DNA of 64,000 nucleotides from Argentina anserina. Lineage: Eukaryota > Streptophyta > Magnoliopsida > Rosales > Rosaceae. This document shows, piece by piece, positions 20,401-32,545 of the stretch. Below the pieces are notes generated by a model that was given only the letters and a program-made list of their open reading frames with translations, did not search any database and was not told the DNA's origin. Each line of letters begins with the position of its first letter. Positions within the stretch are counted from its first letter, which is position 1. Position numbers and translations under genes: made by a program. The stretch lies in the NCBI RefSeq assembly GCF_933775445.1, contig NC_065873.1, positions 4,278,001-4,342,000 on the forward strand. The letters are read 5' to 3'.

Positions 20401-21827
20401 ATTCCTGAAATATACGAAACCAAACGGATTCATGATCGGTCTAATGATTTTCTTGAGTGCATGTGCGAAGTGATAAAGGACTTAAACCACAAAGCTATTC
20501 AAGATGGTATGGTATATGCTGCAGTATTACGAGCTGTTGAACGGGGGATTCCTGAGTTCGTTACTCGTGTATGTAAAGAAAATCGAGAACTTGTGCGTAG
20601 TACTAATGAACTCGGAAGGAGCATATTTCATTACGCAATTGAATGCCGGCAGGAAAAAGTTTATAGCCTTATATACGGGCATGACATGAGAAGTGCGATT
20701 TCAACAATTACAGATCATTCCAACAATAACATGTTACATATGGCCGCATTTTTGTCCCCATTCTCGCAACTTCATAAAATTCCAAGTGCGGCTATGCAAA
20801 TGCAGAGAGAACTACAATGGTTCAAGGTTAGAATTCTACCTTTTTGTGTGAATATTAGTGAGAATAAAGCTTTCATTATGAATACTTGAATTTTCAGAGC
20901 ATGATGTGCACGAAATTTCTAAAAGTAAAAAATTTCAAATACATCACATTGATTAATTCACCCACACACAGATAATCACCACGTTGTAACTTAATTATAT
21001 TCCTGATTATACCCTATCTCTATGATTTTATATTCCTGCTGAATAGTTTGGAACTAATAATTAAGCTAATATTTAGTAAAAATGGTCAAAGAACTACTTT
21101 ATTGATTGCAATTTCAAGTTTACCCCAAGAGTAGTATATATTACCCAAACAAATTCTTTGTTATGAAGTTGATCATATGTATTTTGTACTTGATGAAATT
21201 CCAATTATATAACAGGAGGTAGAGAACATTGTAGCTCCTAAGGCTCGTGAACTTGTTAACTGGACAGACCATATGACTCCACGAGAGCTTTTCACAAAAA
21301 CTCACAGTAAATTGTTGAAAGATGGAGAAAGTTGGATGAAAGAGACGGCGACTTCTTTTACAGTCGTCGGTGCTCTCATTGTCACATTGATGTTTGCTAC
21401 TGCGTTTACTGTTCCGGGAGGATATAATCAAGATACAGGTCTCCCCATCTTCATAGACGAAAGGTTATTCATGGTGTTTATAATTTCTGATGCCACATCG
21501 TTATTTTCTGCAACAACTTCATCATTGATGTTTCTGGGCATCTTGACTTCACGTTATGCAGAAGATGATTTCCTAAAATTGTTACCTACAAAAATGATAA
21601 TTGGGCTATTCACGCTCTTTTTCTCTATTACAACCATGATGATAGCTTTCTGTGCTGCCCTTCTACTTATATTGCAAGAGAAACCGTGGACAGCCATTCC
21701 AATCATTTTGCTCTCTTGTGTTCCGGTGACGTTATTCGCAGCAATAAAAATTCCACTTCTGGTCCATATGATTGCGTCAACTTATGGACGAGGAATATTC
21801 AATAACAAGGTCGACAAATGGCTATAA
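17494..21827 (+). CDS. ankyrin-repeat PGG-domain membrane protein with Gag-like N-terminus
   Basis: Nine exons join in one frame: 17494-17504, 17634-17971, 18594-19079, 19163-19312, 19435-19509, 19633-19728, 20261-20302, 20399-20826 and 21216-21827. All introns are GT-AG, giving 745 aa. Residues about 20-112 (YQDWSKHVETYLLGEDLWDV, ALHIIRKCCGPDQF, SKAWHKLSTMF) resemble the DUF4219/UBN2 Gag region of copia elements. Ankyrin repeats follow (GKTALHTAADAGHLDIVKSL, EKTALVVATNRGDIEMAR), then a variable linker of small exons, more ankyrin-like sequence (AVLRAVERGIPEFV), and a PGG domain with four membrane helices at the C-terminus (about 560-730). The family includes ACD6 and ITN1, plasma-membrane proteins in defence and salt signalling; the exact role here is unknown. 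The tiny first exon was chosen because ATG at 17494, its GTGAGT donor and the phase all fit. Confidence 0.85.
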
Positions 21828-22194
21828 GGCTATGCAATTAATTATGCATTCATTTATTTACAATTATTTTTCACAATTTTTTCATTAACTATTATGTAAA
21901 TTCATTCTGCAAACTTGTGCAAAGTAGTATGTTGATGCTCATAGTTCTTTAGTTCAAATAAAAGGTAAATCTGAGGATAAGTTTAACAAGTAGCTTCGAT
22001 GTCAGTGATCATATCTAGCATACTACCATGCAAGTTGAAGCAATAAGTCCAAGCAACGAAGAGAGTTACATGGTTGTTCATATAGGGATTATAGGCATCT
22101 AGCATATTACTCCCATGCAAAGGACCTTGGTCAGAACTTGCTTGTTTTCTTATACAAAACATTACCTGATGAGGAGTATCTATACCATACACAC
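21828..22194. other. 3' flank of ankyrin/PGG gene
   Basis: Likely 3' UTR and terminator region of the ankyrin gene (AATAAA-like AATAAAAGG near 21957). No other gene seen. Confidence 0.5.
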
Positions 22195-22640
22195 TGGAAG
22201 ATTTTCTTCCACCCAAAAGGGAAAGGGAAATTTGTTAATTCATGCCAACATGGAAGTCCATTATCGAAGTCCAACTCTGTTGGAGATCCACAATGCCTTG
22301 CTGGGAAAGATCAGCCGATCAGGGTAGTTTATGAGTGATTATCAAAAGCGTCGTCTAACGGAAATCGGGGTAAATAGCACAACTACTTTTTATTCATCGT
22401 TTGGGGACAGCAGCAGCTCTAAATCGCATAAAACCAAACCATATTTAACCCAAAGTTCGCTGCCAGCATGCATATAACTGAATGCATAGAGTGAAAAGGG
22501 CACGGCAGCAGTTAGTAATAGCAGGGTTCATTGCAGCAAGCCACCATAGCAACAGTAAAGTAATAATTTGTCTGGCAAAACCCAAAACTCAGATAATTAT
22601 GCACTCAGATACTTGGTTAATCGGAGAAGCTAATAACATT
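22195..22640. repeat. upstream segment of the SNYSQ unit, without gene
   Basis: Matches sequence upstream of the other copies: an AAAGGGAAAxxGGAAATTTxxTAAT block (22215), CGTCTAACGGAAATC (22350; compare 3762), and a block GCAAGCCACCATAGCAACAGTAA with CTCAGATAATTATGCA (22530-22605; compare 11205-11275 beside the PPR gene). The coding part is absent, so this is a truncated duplicate of the unit. Confidence 0.6.
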
Positions 22641-25600
22641 GAATGCTTGCCATCATTTTTCCATTTTTAATAAGAGAATGCTAATGAAATGAGGGAGACG
22701 CTGAAGTCTAAACGTATGTTTTCGATAGCATAACTTAATAAGATATGTCTACATCATAAATCAAAATGTTTGTGAAAAAGTACACAAGAAGATATGTTGT
22801 CATCATACATCAAAATAATCGTAGAAAGTATGCAAACTTTAAACAATGGATGAATGGATATTTTTTCTATAGCATAAGATTTTCTTAGTTATCTTTTCTA
22901 AAGATACATCGAAACTACTTTTCTAAACTCTTAAACTTCTCAAGTTTCTCTTCAATCAACTATTTTATCACCAAATTGTGTTTAGATCAAGTGCGCTGAA
23001 TAATTGTTATTCCAACTTTTTGGACGAGGACGTTTTGGGTTGCTGGGCAAGGAACTTTCTCTGGTGGAGGTAGTTTCGATCCTTTGTCTTTGGGGTTGTT
23101 AATGTGAATGTCACGATCCCAAATTTTTAGAATGATAAAATTCAAATGTTAAGGTGTGAGCAACAGTAATTCAAAGAATACTTTGAAACTTATTACAAAT
23201 GACCAAGTATCAAGACTGAGATCAAATGTATAACTCCAACAACTCAAGTTACATTGTCAAATGTTTACAACTTGAAGAGAAACATAAATGAAAAGCTCTC
23301 TCAAACTCGCTACAACTCTACGAACTACTAAAACAATGTCCTCACCCACCAGCTATATCCCAACTGAAGATGTCTCAACCCTACTGTCCCTCGCCTACAA
23401 AATCAACCACTACACCATAAATTGGTGCACCAGGTTGAGACAACAAACCCAGTAAGCTTATGATACTTGTATGAGTAAACAAATTTAATCGGGTTACCTT
23501 AATAAAACAAGGACTTTATCCAAGAATATGCTCACATCATCACTAGTCATACACATCATTAGACATCTTCCTAGACAAATAAGAGGTACACCTTTACCCC
23601 ACTTCCTAATTCACTCTTGACATAATGATCAACGTCATTACCCTTAACACAATTAGGCCCAATGATCTCCTTCGCCACTAAGAAGGAATCAACGATCTCA
23701 TACGCCACTCATGAGAGATTATAATCATCCCACAACATAGGTCTCATTCACCAGATAGGAGAGACCCTAACTTACAACTATAACATTGGTTACCAAACCA
23801 ACGTCTTCACCAAGTCACATAACCAACTCAACATCATCAATTTCCACAATACCAGTCGTAGTTCACTACTAACAATGTAAACTCAATTCATTAACCAATT
23901 GCCTTCAACATACATAAACATCAAGTCCTTATAACCATTCCGTACTCGCATAAACAATATAATTATATACAAATTTATATACATAATTATGCGTACAAAT
24001 TGAAATTATCTCACCAACAACCAATCACATTGTAAGAGAAATCATAGGAGTGAGTTTTATAAAGGAAAATGTTTTACTTAACTATGAACCGTTGACGATC
24101 AAGTTCATATTACTTTAAAACAAAATATATTTTCTCCAATAATTTCTCATTACATTAAGACAACAAGGAAACATAATTCATGGAATGTCCTACTCAAACT
24201 TCAAATGTCACAAGTATCACATATTCCACAATTCCACTACCATGAAGTAAAAACATTACACAATATCACATAGCTAAGTATACATGTATATTATTATTAC
24301 CACTAAATACACATATATAAAAACTATATTATATCTATAACATCCTACTTATTCGAATAACATTCACTTGTATTACCCAATGTCCATAATCACAAAAGTT
24401 CTTCATACCATTTTTCCTTTTAAAATATCAATTTACTTTCCATAATCCGTAGACAATAAAGCACATGTAATTCAAAATAGAGCTTATTGTAGAAACCAAT
24501 TTTATAAGTTAATGAAACGTATACTACGTTTAGATGTGTAACGACCCCAAAATTTCGAGCTTAAAAACTCAAAATTCTAAAGTCGTTAAACACAAAATAA
24601 TCTCAAATAAATCGAAATCATTAAAGTGTAACAGCGGATCAATTCTGAGTTCTCAATACAACTCAGACAACCAATTATTACAACCCAAATTTATAATCCA
24701 TACACAAAATGGAAATGTAATAATCCTCACAAATCACTCACAAATCTCACGAATGAAATTACACAAATTCTCACACACAGATCCACGCTAAAACCTCACC
24801 ACAAGTAGGATACGAACGACTTCGAGCCTCTGTAGTCGTCACTCAACCTCCACTAATCAGTACCTGCGGAATTATCTCCTACACCATCGAATTGGTGCAC
24901 CGGGATTGTAAACACAAACCCGGTAAGCTTATAGCTCGTATGAGTAAAATCAAAATTTAATTCGCATATCAAAATATACGAAAGATCACAAATCAAACAA
25001 ATATAAATGCCCTCATGAGTCAATGGACAGCCCATCTGGTTGTCCCAAAGAAATATGAAATGAAATGCTCATGAGAAAATTAAGTAACCCTTCTAGTTAC
25101 CCAATGCATTTATAATACGGGTACCAAGAAAGCTGGTACACATCTGTTACCCCTCTCGTAATACACCGCTGATATTGGATAGCCACCCGCTACCCAACAT
25201 CCAAAATAAACTGAGTACCCATGAGCAGATAACCACCCGTTACCTCACATGCAGTACTAAGGCAGACAGACTAGAGCTCTAACTGTATCGTAACTTTCGC
25301 CAGGCCAAAGGCTAGGTTTCGACTTGCCAAACACGTACAATAATCTCACATCATATTGTGTAATAACCCTAAATTTCAATACATTATTTGAATTAATTTG
25401 AGTTCTATAAAGACATGAATTTCAGTTTAAATGAATTTGATTTGTTTGCAAACGTTACGAAACGAAAACGGAAACGTTCCGAGAACGTTTAATAAGAAAA
25501 CGTTACGTTTCCGAACGAATTTATCGACTTTTATTTCGTCGCTCGGTTGCTAAAACTTTCTTCACGAAAGTTGTAGAGCTCGTCGTTACGAGTTCGGGGA

Positions 25601-25678
25601 TATGTGACGCGTTCTAATCGGACGACGTACGTAAAAGTTATTAACGACGGAAGTTAGTTTCCGATTTTGGGAGGGGGT

Positions 25679-25686
25679 ATAAAAGG
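25679..25686 (+). promoter_or_regulatory. TATA box in element A 5' LTR
   Basis: GGGGGTATAAAAGGA about 320 bp into the LTR, followed after 30 bp by a CT-rich leader. The same motif is present in the 3' LTR (32865-32872) and, on the minus strand, in both LTRs of B. Confidence 0.7.
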
Positions 25687-26489
25687 AATTTTTCAGCTAG
25701 GGTTCCCATAATTGGAAACCCTTTTGTTTCTCTCTCACCCCGCCTCCCTCTTTCTCTCTCTCTCTCTCTCTCTCTCGGTTCCCTCTTCCCTCCGAGTCTC
25801 TCTCCCTTCTCCTCCGAGCGTCGCTCCTCACCGGCGGCAGCTGCGACCTCACCACCACGACGCGACCTCCCCACGAGCAAGGTGCGGTCACCAGCGACGC
25901 CGTGAGGCTCGGCGTGACTCTCGGATGCAAACGCAGGCGGACCGAACCAACCAAGGAACTTCAACGACTTCAATTCGTGTTTTAGGTAAGGGTGTTTGTT
26001 ACTTGGGTTGCTTGTTGATGTAATTGTGAATGTTTTGGGGAAGTTTTGAAGTAGATCGGAGAGGGGGAGCGGAGAAGAAGAAGGAGGAGATACCACCGCC
26101 TAGAGGCGGCGCGTGAGGAGGCTAGGGATAGCCTAGGGGTAGTCGGAGGCCGTAGAAAGGTAGAGGAGGAGGAGGGGGAGAGTTTGGGCATGGCGGTGGC
26201 GTGACACGCGCCGTTGGTGGCGTCGGCGAGTGAGCCCCACGCGCCGCCTGCCGGCGGGTGGCGCGTGTACCCCACGCGCCGCCACGTGCGGCGGTGTGAC
26301 AGTGTTTTCCGATAGGGGTATTTTGGTAATTTACTTAAATGTAAATGTAAATTTTATTTACTACGGTAAATGTAATTAAATTTTACCTTCGGTAAATGTA
26401 AATATAAATTACTTTCAGTAAATGTAAAAACTAATTTGTAAAAGGTAATTAGTAAATTTTATTTACTGAGATTGTATTTACATTTAAAT

Positions 26490-26866
26490 AGTACGTATAC
26501 GTACAAAAATACGTATTAATATTTATACGTACAGAAATACGTATATAATATTTATACGTACAAAAATACGTATTAATATTTATACATACAGAAATACGTA
26601 TATAATATTTATACGTACAGAAATACGTATATAATATTTATACGTACAGAAATACGTATGTAATATTTATACGTACAGAAATACGTATATAATATTTATA
26701 CGTGCAGAAATACGTATTAATATTTATACTTACAGAAATACATATATAAGATTTATACGTACAGAAATACGTATTAATATTTATACGTACAGAAATATGT
26801 ATATAGTATTTATACGTACAGAAATACATATATAATATTTATACGTACAGAAATACGTATTAATTG
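26490..26866. repeat. tandem array of palindromic TACGTA units in A 5' LTR
   Basis: About 13 units of 28-30 bp, each with a core close to ATACGTACAGAAATACGTAT. Within each unit ATACGTA and TACGTAT are exact reverse complements around a 6-nt centre, so every unit can form a small hairpin. The 3' LTR has a matching array at 33677-34047. Element B has only 3-4 units. Confidence 0.85.
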
Positions 26867-28356
26867 TATATTTGTACAGTAACCGTGAATAGTAACAGTG
26901 AACAGTAAAACTGAACAATAATTTCGTAAAACCGAAAATTGCTGAACAGTAACCGATTATTACTGTTTCGGCATTTAAAGGTTTACGAAACAATTCTAAA
27001 TTCTTTTCTTATCTTTTCAAGGTGATCGTTAAATCAAGGAAAAGAATTATCTTCGGGAATTGTGGGATTACGCTCAAGTCAATAAGGTGAGTAAAATCTC
27101 ACATATTTACGAATCTACCCTCGCGGTGATTCAAGATTTTGCAAGAGTATTTAATAATGAATTACAACATGTATACAATTTAGTGGATTACATATATACT
27201 GTATAATGGTAATAAGTACATATATATATAATTCATTATATTATATACTGTTATTAATTCATTAGAAATGGTCATTTCGATGACGGAAGTTTGTGTATTG
27301 AGCATGTGTGGTGAAATATGACATGTATAAGATATAGTGGACTATATATGCGTTGTATAAATGGTAAATAAGTACGGATATATATAGTTTGCTATATAAT
27401 ATACTGTTATGATTTTATTGTGATTATATTGAGCATGTGATGTGAATTGTACAATATGATGTGAGATTATTGTACGTGATTTTTAACATTGAGATTGTTA
27501 AAATGTGAATTGTCTTCGGACCTGATTTTTGGTACAATATGATGTGAGATTATTGTACGTGTTTGGCAAGTCGAAACCTAGCCTTTGGCCTGGCGAAAGT
27601 TACGATACAGTTAGAGCTCTAGTCTGTCTGCCTTAGTACTGCATGTGAGGTAACGGGTGGTTATCTGCTCATGGGTACTCAGTTTATTTTGGATGTTGGG
27701 TAGCGGGTGGCTATCCAATATCAGCGGTGTATTACGAGAGGGGTAACAGATGTGTACCACCGTTCTTGGTACCCGTAGTATAAATGCATTGGGTAACCAG
27801 AAGGGTTACTTAATTTTCTCATGAGCGTTTCATTTCATATTTCTTTGGGACAACCAGATGGGCTGTCCATTGACTCATGAGGGCATTTATATTTGTTGTT
27901 TTGTGATCTTTCGTATATTTTGATATGCGAATTATATTTTGATTTTATTCATACGAGCTATAAGCTTACCGGGTTTGTGTTTACAATCCCGGTGCACCAA
28001 TTCGATGGTGTAGGGGATAATTCCGCAGGTGCTGATTAGTGGAGGTTGTGTGACGACTACAGAGGCTCGAAGTCGTTCGTATCCTACTTGGGGTGAGGTT
28101 TTAGCTTGGATTCGTGTGTGAGAATTTGTGTAATTTTATTTGTGAGATTTGTGAGTGATTTGTGAGGATTATTACATTTCCATTTTATGTATGAATTATA
28201 AATTTGGGTTGTAATAATTGGTTGACTGAGTTGTATTGAGAACTCAGAATCGATCCGCTGTTACACTTTAATGATTTCGATTTATTTGAGATTATTTTGT
28301 GTTTAACGACTTTAGAATTTTGAGTTTTAAGCTCGAAATTTTGGGGTCGTTACAGT

Positions 28357-28369
28357 TGGTATCAGAGCC
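28357..28369 (+). promoter_or_regulatory. primer binding site of element A
   Basis: TGGTATCAGAGCC begins two bases after the 5' LTR and is complementary to the 3' end of initiator tRNA-Met. Confidence 0.85.
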
Positions 28370-28641
28370 TAAGTGCGTATTTGGCGATTATCTATACCAT
28401 CAGGGGGCGATGATCCGACTGCAGCCGGGCACCCATCACATGCTCCTCGGTATTGATATGTTGTCGGGTACGCGAGAGTGTTTTAGGAGCCATACCTAAT
28501 GGTTTGGTCCTCTGGGAAGTATCGTGATGATACTTCGATGATTCATCTTATCCTGAGATTTCATGTTAATACCTATTGAATCTGTTTTAGTTGAATTCGA
28601 GATTTCACAAGTATTGACTAAGTGTTTCGTTGTTTGAAGGT

Positions 28642-30000
28642 GATGAACGCTGATAAGGGCCGAGGACAGGGCCGAGGACGGGCGAGAGGCCGAGGTCGAG
28701 GTAGGACCACAGGCCGAGTCCGCAACGTGGAAAACCTTTATGAGGAGGCTGCTCCACAGGAAGAGCAGGTAGGCCGAGGTCGAGGTAGGACCACAGGCCG
28801 AGTCCGCAACGTGGAAAACCTTTATGAGGAGGCTGCTCCACAGGAAGAGCAGGTAGGCCGAGGTCGAGGTAGGACCACAGGCCGAGTCCGCAACGTGGAA
28901 AACCTTTATGAGGAGGCTGCTCCACAGGAGGAGCAGGTTGAGCCAGCTCCTGCGGTTAGAGATGACGGTCGAGTGTTGAAGCTGATCAAGGATATTAGTG
29001 CACTGTCAGCACCGATCTTTCATGGGGGACTAGATCATATGGTAGCTGACCATTAGATCGAGGGTATAGAGACTTATTTTGAGATGATAGAGTGCACAGA
29101 GATTGAGAAGAGAAAGATAGTTACTTTCTTTCTCAAGGATGATGCTCTAGACTGGTGGAAGAGCATGAGACAGACTGTGGATGTGTCTACATTCACATGG
29201 GGAGGTTTCACCACCATATTCCGAGAGAAGTATTTTCCAGCCTCAGTACAGGAGGACTTAGAGTTGGAGTTTCTGGCACTGGTACAGGGAGACATGACCA
29301 TTAGAGAGTATGATGCTCGATTCTGGCAGCTGTATCGGTATGTCAGGCCTATGGGTACGACCGCTTTAGCTCAGAAGTATCTACGAGGGCTGAAACATGA
29401 GTACAAAACCATGATATCAGTCATTTGCCTGGCTTCAAGGGAGCAGATATTTGAGAGTGCTATGAGCTTGGAGCAAGCAGAGAAGACTCAAGTAGGTGAT
29501 GTGGGGAACAGAGATGCAAAGGGAAAAGGCAAGGCAATCTATACAGGCAGCGAGCACTCAGGGCCGAAGGATAGGTCATGGAAGAGGCCAAGACCCCACT
29601 ATCAGGCCCCGACAAGGGCACCACCCCTAGCTATCAGGGCAGCACCAGTCAGACCATTGGCAGCGGTGAGGTGTTATGGCTGCAACGAGATGGGACATTA
29701 CGCCTCAGCATGTCCGAAGCCGAAGAGAGCAGGCTGCCACCGGTGCGGGCAGGTGGGACACATAACTCGAGATTGTACCCGACCAGTTCCGGGTAGACAG
29801 GAACGGCCGCAGAGACAGCTACCAGCGGGCCAAGCTAGAGTGTTCGCAGTGGGTCAGCGAGACACAGGGGTGGAAGGTACATTATCACTTTTTGACTACC
29901 TTGCTAGAGTACTGTTCGATACGGGAGCATCGCACTCATTCATTGCTAGTTCGGTAGTAGAGATGCTAGGATTGATTCCTACACCTCTTGGGGACGCCTT
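28642..30000 (+). pseudogene. gag and protease of element A (one stop, then deletion)
   Basis: The frame starts at ATG 28642 (MNADKGRGQGRG). Three near-identical 84-bp repeats follow (28 residues each, with TTGRVRNVENLYEEAAPQ); B has two. A stop at 29054-29056 interrupts the Gag domain; the same frame then continues through DDALDWWKSMRQTV, two zinc knuckles (CYGCNEMGHYASAC, CHRCGQVGHITRDC) and the protease site (LFDTGASHSF). At about 30000 some 73 bp present in B are missing, shifting the frame. Confidence 0.92.
28697..28948 (+). repeat. three 84-bp tandem repeats within gag of A
   Basis: Three consecutive 84-bp units, nearly identical, each encoding RGRGRTTGRVRNVENLYEEA and eight more residues. 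Unit boundaries fall on codons. Element B has two units at 41590-41760, so copy number varies within the family. Confidence 0.9.
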
Positions 30001-32543
30001 ATGGGAGAGTTCTCTGCTTCGTTGATTGTGATTCCGGACCACACTTATGATGTGATCTTGGGGATTGATTGGTTGAGACCACAACATGCTGTGATTGATT
30101 GTTTTGACATGGTAGTGTCCTTTCATAGACCTGGAGAGCCAGTGTTTCGTTATCGTTGCCTCAAGTCCGACAACGCCATGAGATCAGGAGTTTTGGCACA
30201 TGTGGAGTCAGTGGATCAGAAAGTGACTATCGCAGACATTGTGGTCGTATTTGAGTTTGGTGAAGTGTTCCAAGAGATACCGGGGCTACCTCCTCGAAGA
30301 GTGGTAGATTTCTGCATTGATGTAGTACCCGGTACAGCACCTGTGTCAAAGGCGCCATATATAATGGGGCAGAATGAACTTAAGGAGCTGAAGGTACAGA
30401 TCGATGAGCTATTAGACCAATGGTTCATTAGACCTAGCGTTTCACCTTGGGGAGCACCTGTTTTGTTCGTGAAGAAGAAAGATGGTTCTCTGCGGTTATG
30501 TGTGGACTACAGAGAACTGAACAAGGTGACCATCAAGAATAGGTATCCCTTACCTAGGATTGATTACTTGTTCGATCAGCTCAAAGGTGCTACAGTGTTC
30601 TCTAAGATTGATTTGAGATCCGGTTATCATCAACTCAGAGTGAAGGAAGAAGATATATCGAAGACAGCCTTCAGAACCCGGTATGGACATTATGAGTTTG
30701 TCGTCATGCCATTTGGCCTAACGAATGCACCAGCTGTCTTCATGAGTTTGATGAACCAAGTATTTAGTCCGTACTTGGATGAGTTCGTAGTGGTGTTTGT
30801 GGATGACATTTTGATATACTCCAAGACACAAGAAGAACATGTGGTGCATCTGAGAACAGTGTTACAGACTTTGAAGGAGGCGAGACTGTATGCCAAGCTA
30901 GAGAAGTGTGAGTTGTGGAAAGAAGAGGTCAAATTCCTTGGTCATGTTGTCTCAAAAGATGGAGTACTAGTGGACCCGTCAAAGGTAGAGGCAATAAAGA
31001 ATTGGAGTCATCCAAAGAACCCTACGGAGATACGTAGTTTCCTCGGTTTGGCAGGATACTACAGGAGGTTTATCGAGGGGTTTTCTAGTATTGCATCTTC
31101 ATTGACCAAGTTGACCAAGAAAGATACTCCGTTCATGTGGACGGATGCATGTGAGGAAGCATTCAGCAAACTAAAGACTAGACTGACCACAGCTCCAGTG
31201 TTGACGATTCCTTCTAGTGGTGGTGGTTATGTCATTTACAGTGATGCTTCGCTCCAAGGGTTGGGTTGTGTGTTGATGCAGAATGGAGGAGTTGTTGCTT
31301 ATGGCTCGAGACAGTTGAAGATTCATGAGAAGAATTATCCGACACACGACCTAGAGCTTGCGGCAGTTGTATTTGCCTTGAAGATTTGGAGACATTACTT
31401 GTATGGTGAGAAATTTCAACTCTTTTCAGATCATAAGAGTTTGAAGTACTTGTTCTCACAGAAGGAGCTGAATATGAGGCAGAGGAGATGGATGGAACTC
31501 CTCAAGGACTATGACTTCACATTAGAGTACCACCGGGGAAGGCAAATGTGGTGGCTGATGCCTTGAGCAGAAAACCGAGAGGCGTGGTAGCTTCACTTAT
31601 GGTCCACGAGTGGTTCATGCTAGAAGCTGCATCAGAGTTTGATTTGGTACCATCGGGAGGAGAACCAAGGGTCTTTTTTGGTAGTGTCACAGTGCAACCC
31701 ACATTGATCACGAGGATCATACAGGGTCAGGCGCAGGATAGACTCTCACGAGCTAGGTTGGCGGATCTTGTAGTTGATACGCTTGATGAGTGTCCTTCTG
31801 ACTGGAGAGTTGGACCCGATGGAGGGTTGAGGTTTGGGGCAAGATTGTGTGTCCCAGATTGTGATGATCTCCGGGAGGAGGTTCTTCGTACGGCACATCA
31901 TTCACGCTATACCGTCCATCCAGGGAACACCAAGATGTACAAGGACCTTTGCAGGCAATTCTGGTGGAACGGTATGAAGAAAGATGTAGCAGAGTTTGTA
32001 TCGAAGTGCCTTACATGTCAGCAAGTGAAAGCAGAACATCAACGACCAGCTGGCATGTTGAAACCACTGACTATTCCCCTTTGGAAGTGGGAGCAGATAT
32101 CTATGGATTTCGTGACCGGATTTCCTAGATCGAAGAAGGGTCACGATGCCATATGGGTGATTGTCGATCGGTTGACGAAGTCGGCTCATTTTCTCCCAGT
32201 GTCAATGAAGTACTCAGTGGACGTGCTTGGGAAACTATATGTGGATGAGGTAGTGAGACTTCATGGTGCCCCAGTTTCTATTGTTTCTGATCGAGCTGCA
32301 CGTTTCACTTCGAAGTTCTGGGGTGGTTTACAGAAGGCGATGGGCACTACCTTGGATATGAGTACCGCTTTTCACCCTCAGACGGATGGACAGACAGAGA
32401 GGGTGAATCAGGTGATGGAAGACATGTTGAGAGCATGTGTGTTGGATTTCAAGGGTAGCTGGGAAGATCATTTGAGATTGATTGAGTTTGCCTACAACAA
32501 CAGTTACCATTCTAGCATTGGCATGGCACCTTATGGGGGGTAG
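30001..32543 (+). pseudogene. pol of element A: RT, RNase H, truncated integrase
   Basis: The RT is complete, with [35 protein letters not shown] and catalytic FVDDIL (about 30800). RNase H follows ([15 protein letters not shown]). A lost base near 31533 shifts the frame from 30001-31566 to 31548-32543. The integrase keeps its HHCC finger and most of the DDE core ([20 protein letters not shown]), but the frame ends at GMAPYGG because about 640 bp seen in B are missing directly before the polypurine tract. The integrase C-terminus and chromodomain-like end are gone. Confidence 0.92.
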
Positions 32544-32545
32544 AT

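Larger units (their letters stand above)
25359..28354 (+). repeat. 5' LTR of element A (2996 bp)
   Basis: Runs TGTAATAACCC to GGGGTCGTTACA. Parts in order: U3 with a TATAAAAG box (25679-25686), a CT-rich leader, a GC-rich block to 26300, TAAATGTAA-rich DNA, about 13 palindromic TACGTA units (26490-26865), and a long AT-rich stretch. Splice-like sites are noted separately in the findings. Confidence 0.93.

Noticed and set aside
23109..23115. Alternative left end of solo LTR C at TGTCACG
   Set aside because: The flank would be GTGAA against GTTAA on the right, and joining the flanks would leave six extra bases relative to the intact short gene; 23103 gives a perfect TSD and empty site.
25641..26275. 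Long overlapping ORFs on both strands in the GC-rich part of A's LTR (and 32854-33459, 36365-37080, 43794-44508)
   Set aside because: They recur in every LTR copy on both strands and are rich in Ser/Arg/Pro from CT and GC-rich repeats. They are leader and LTR sequence, not genes.
26490..26866. CRISPR-like array
   Set aside because: Units are contiguous with no unique spacers, in a plant LTR.
26638..26993. Tyr/Ile-rich repeated ORFs opposite the TACGTA array
   Set aside because: Produced by translation of the tandem repeat; no start context and no domain.
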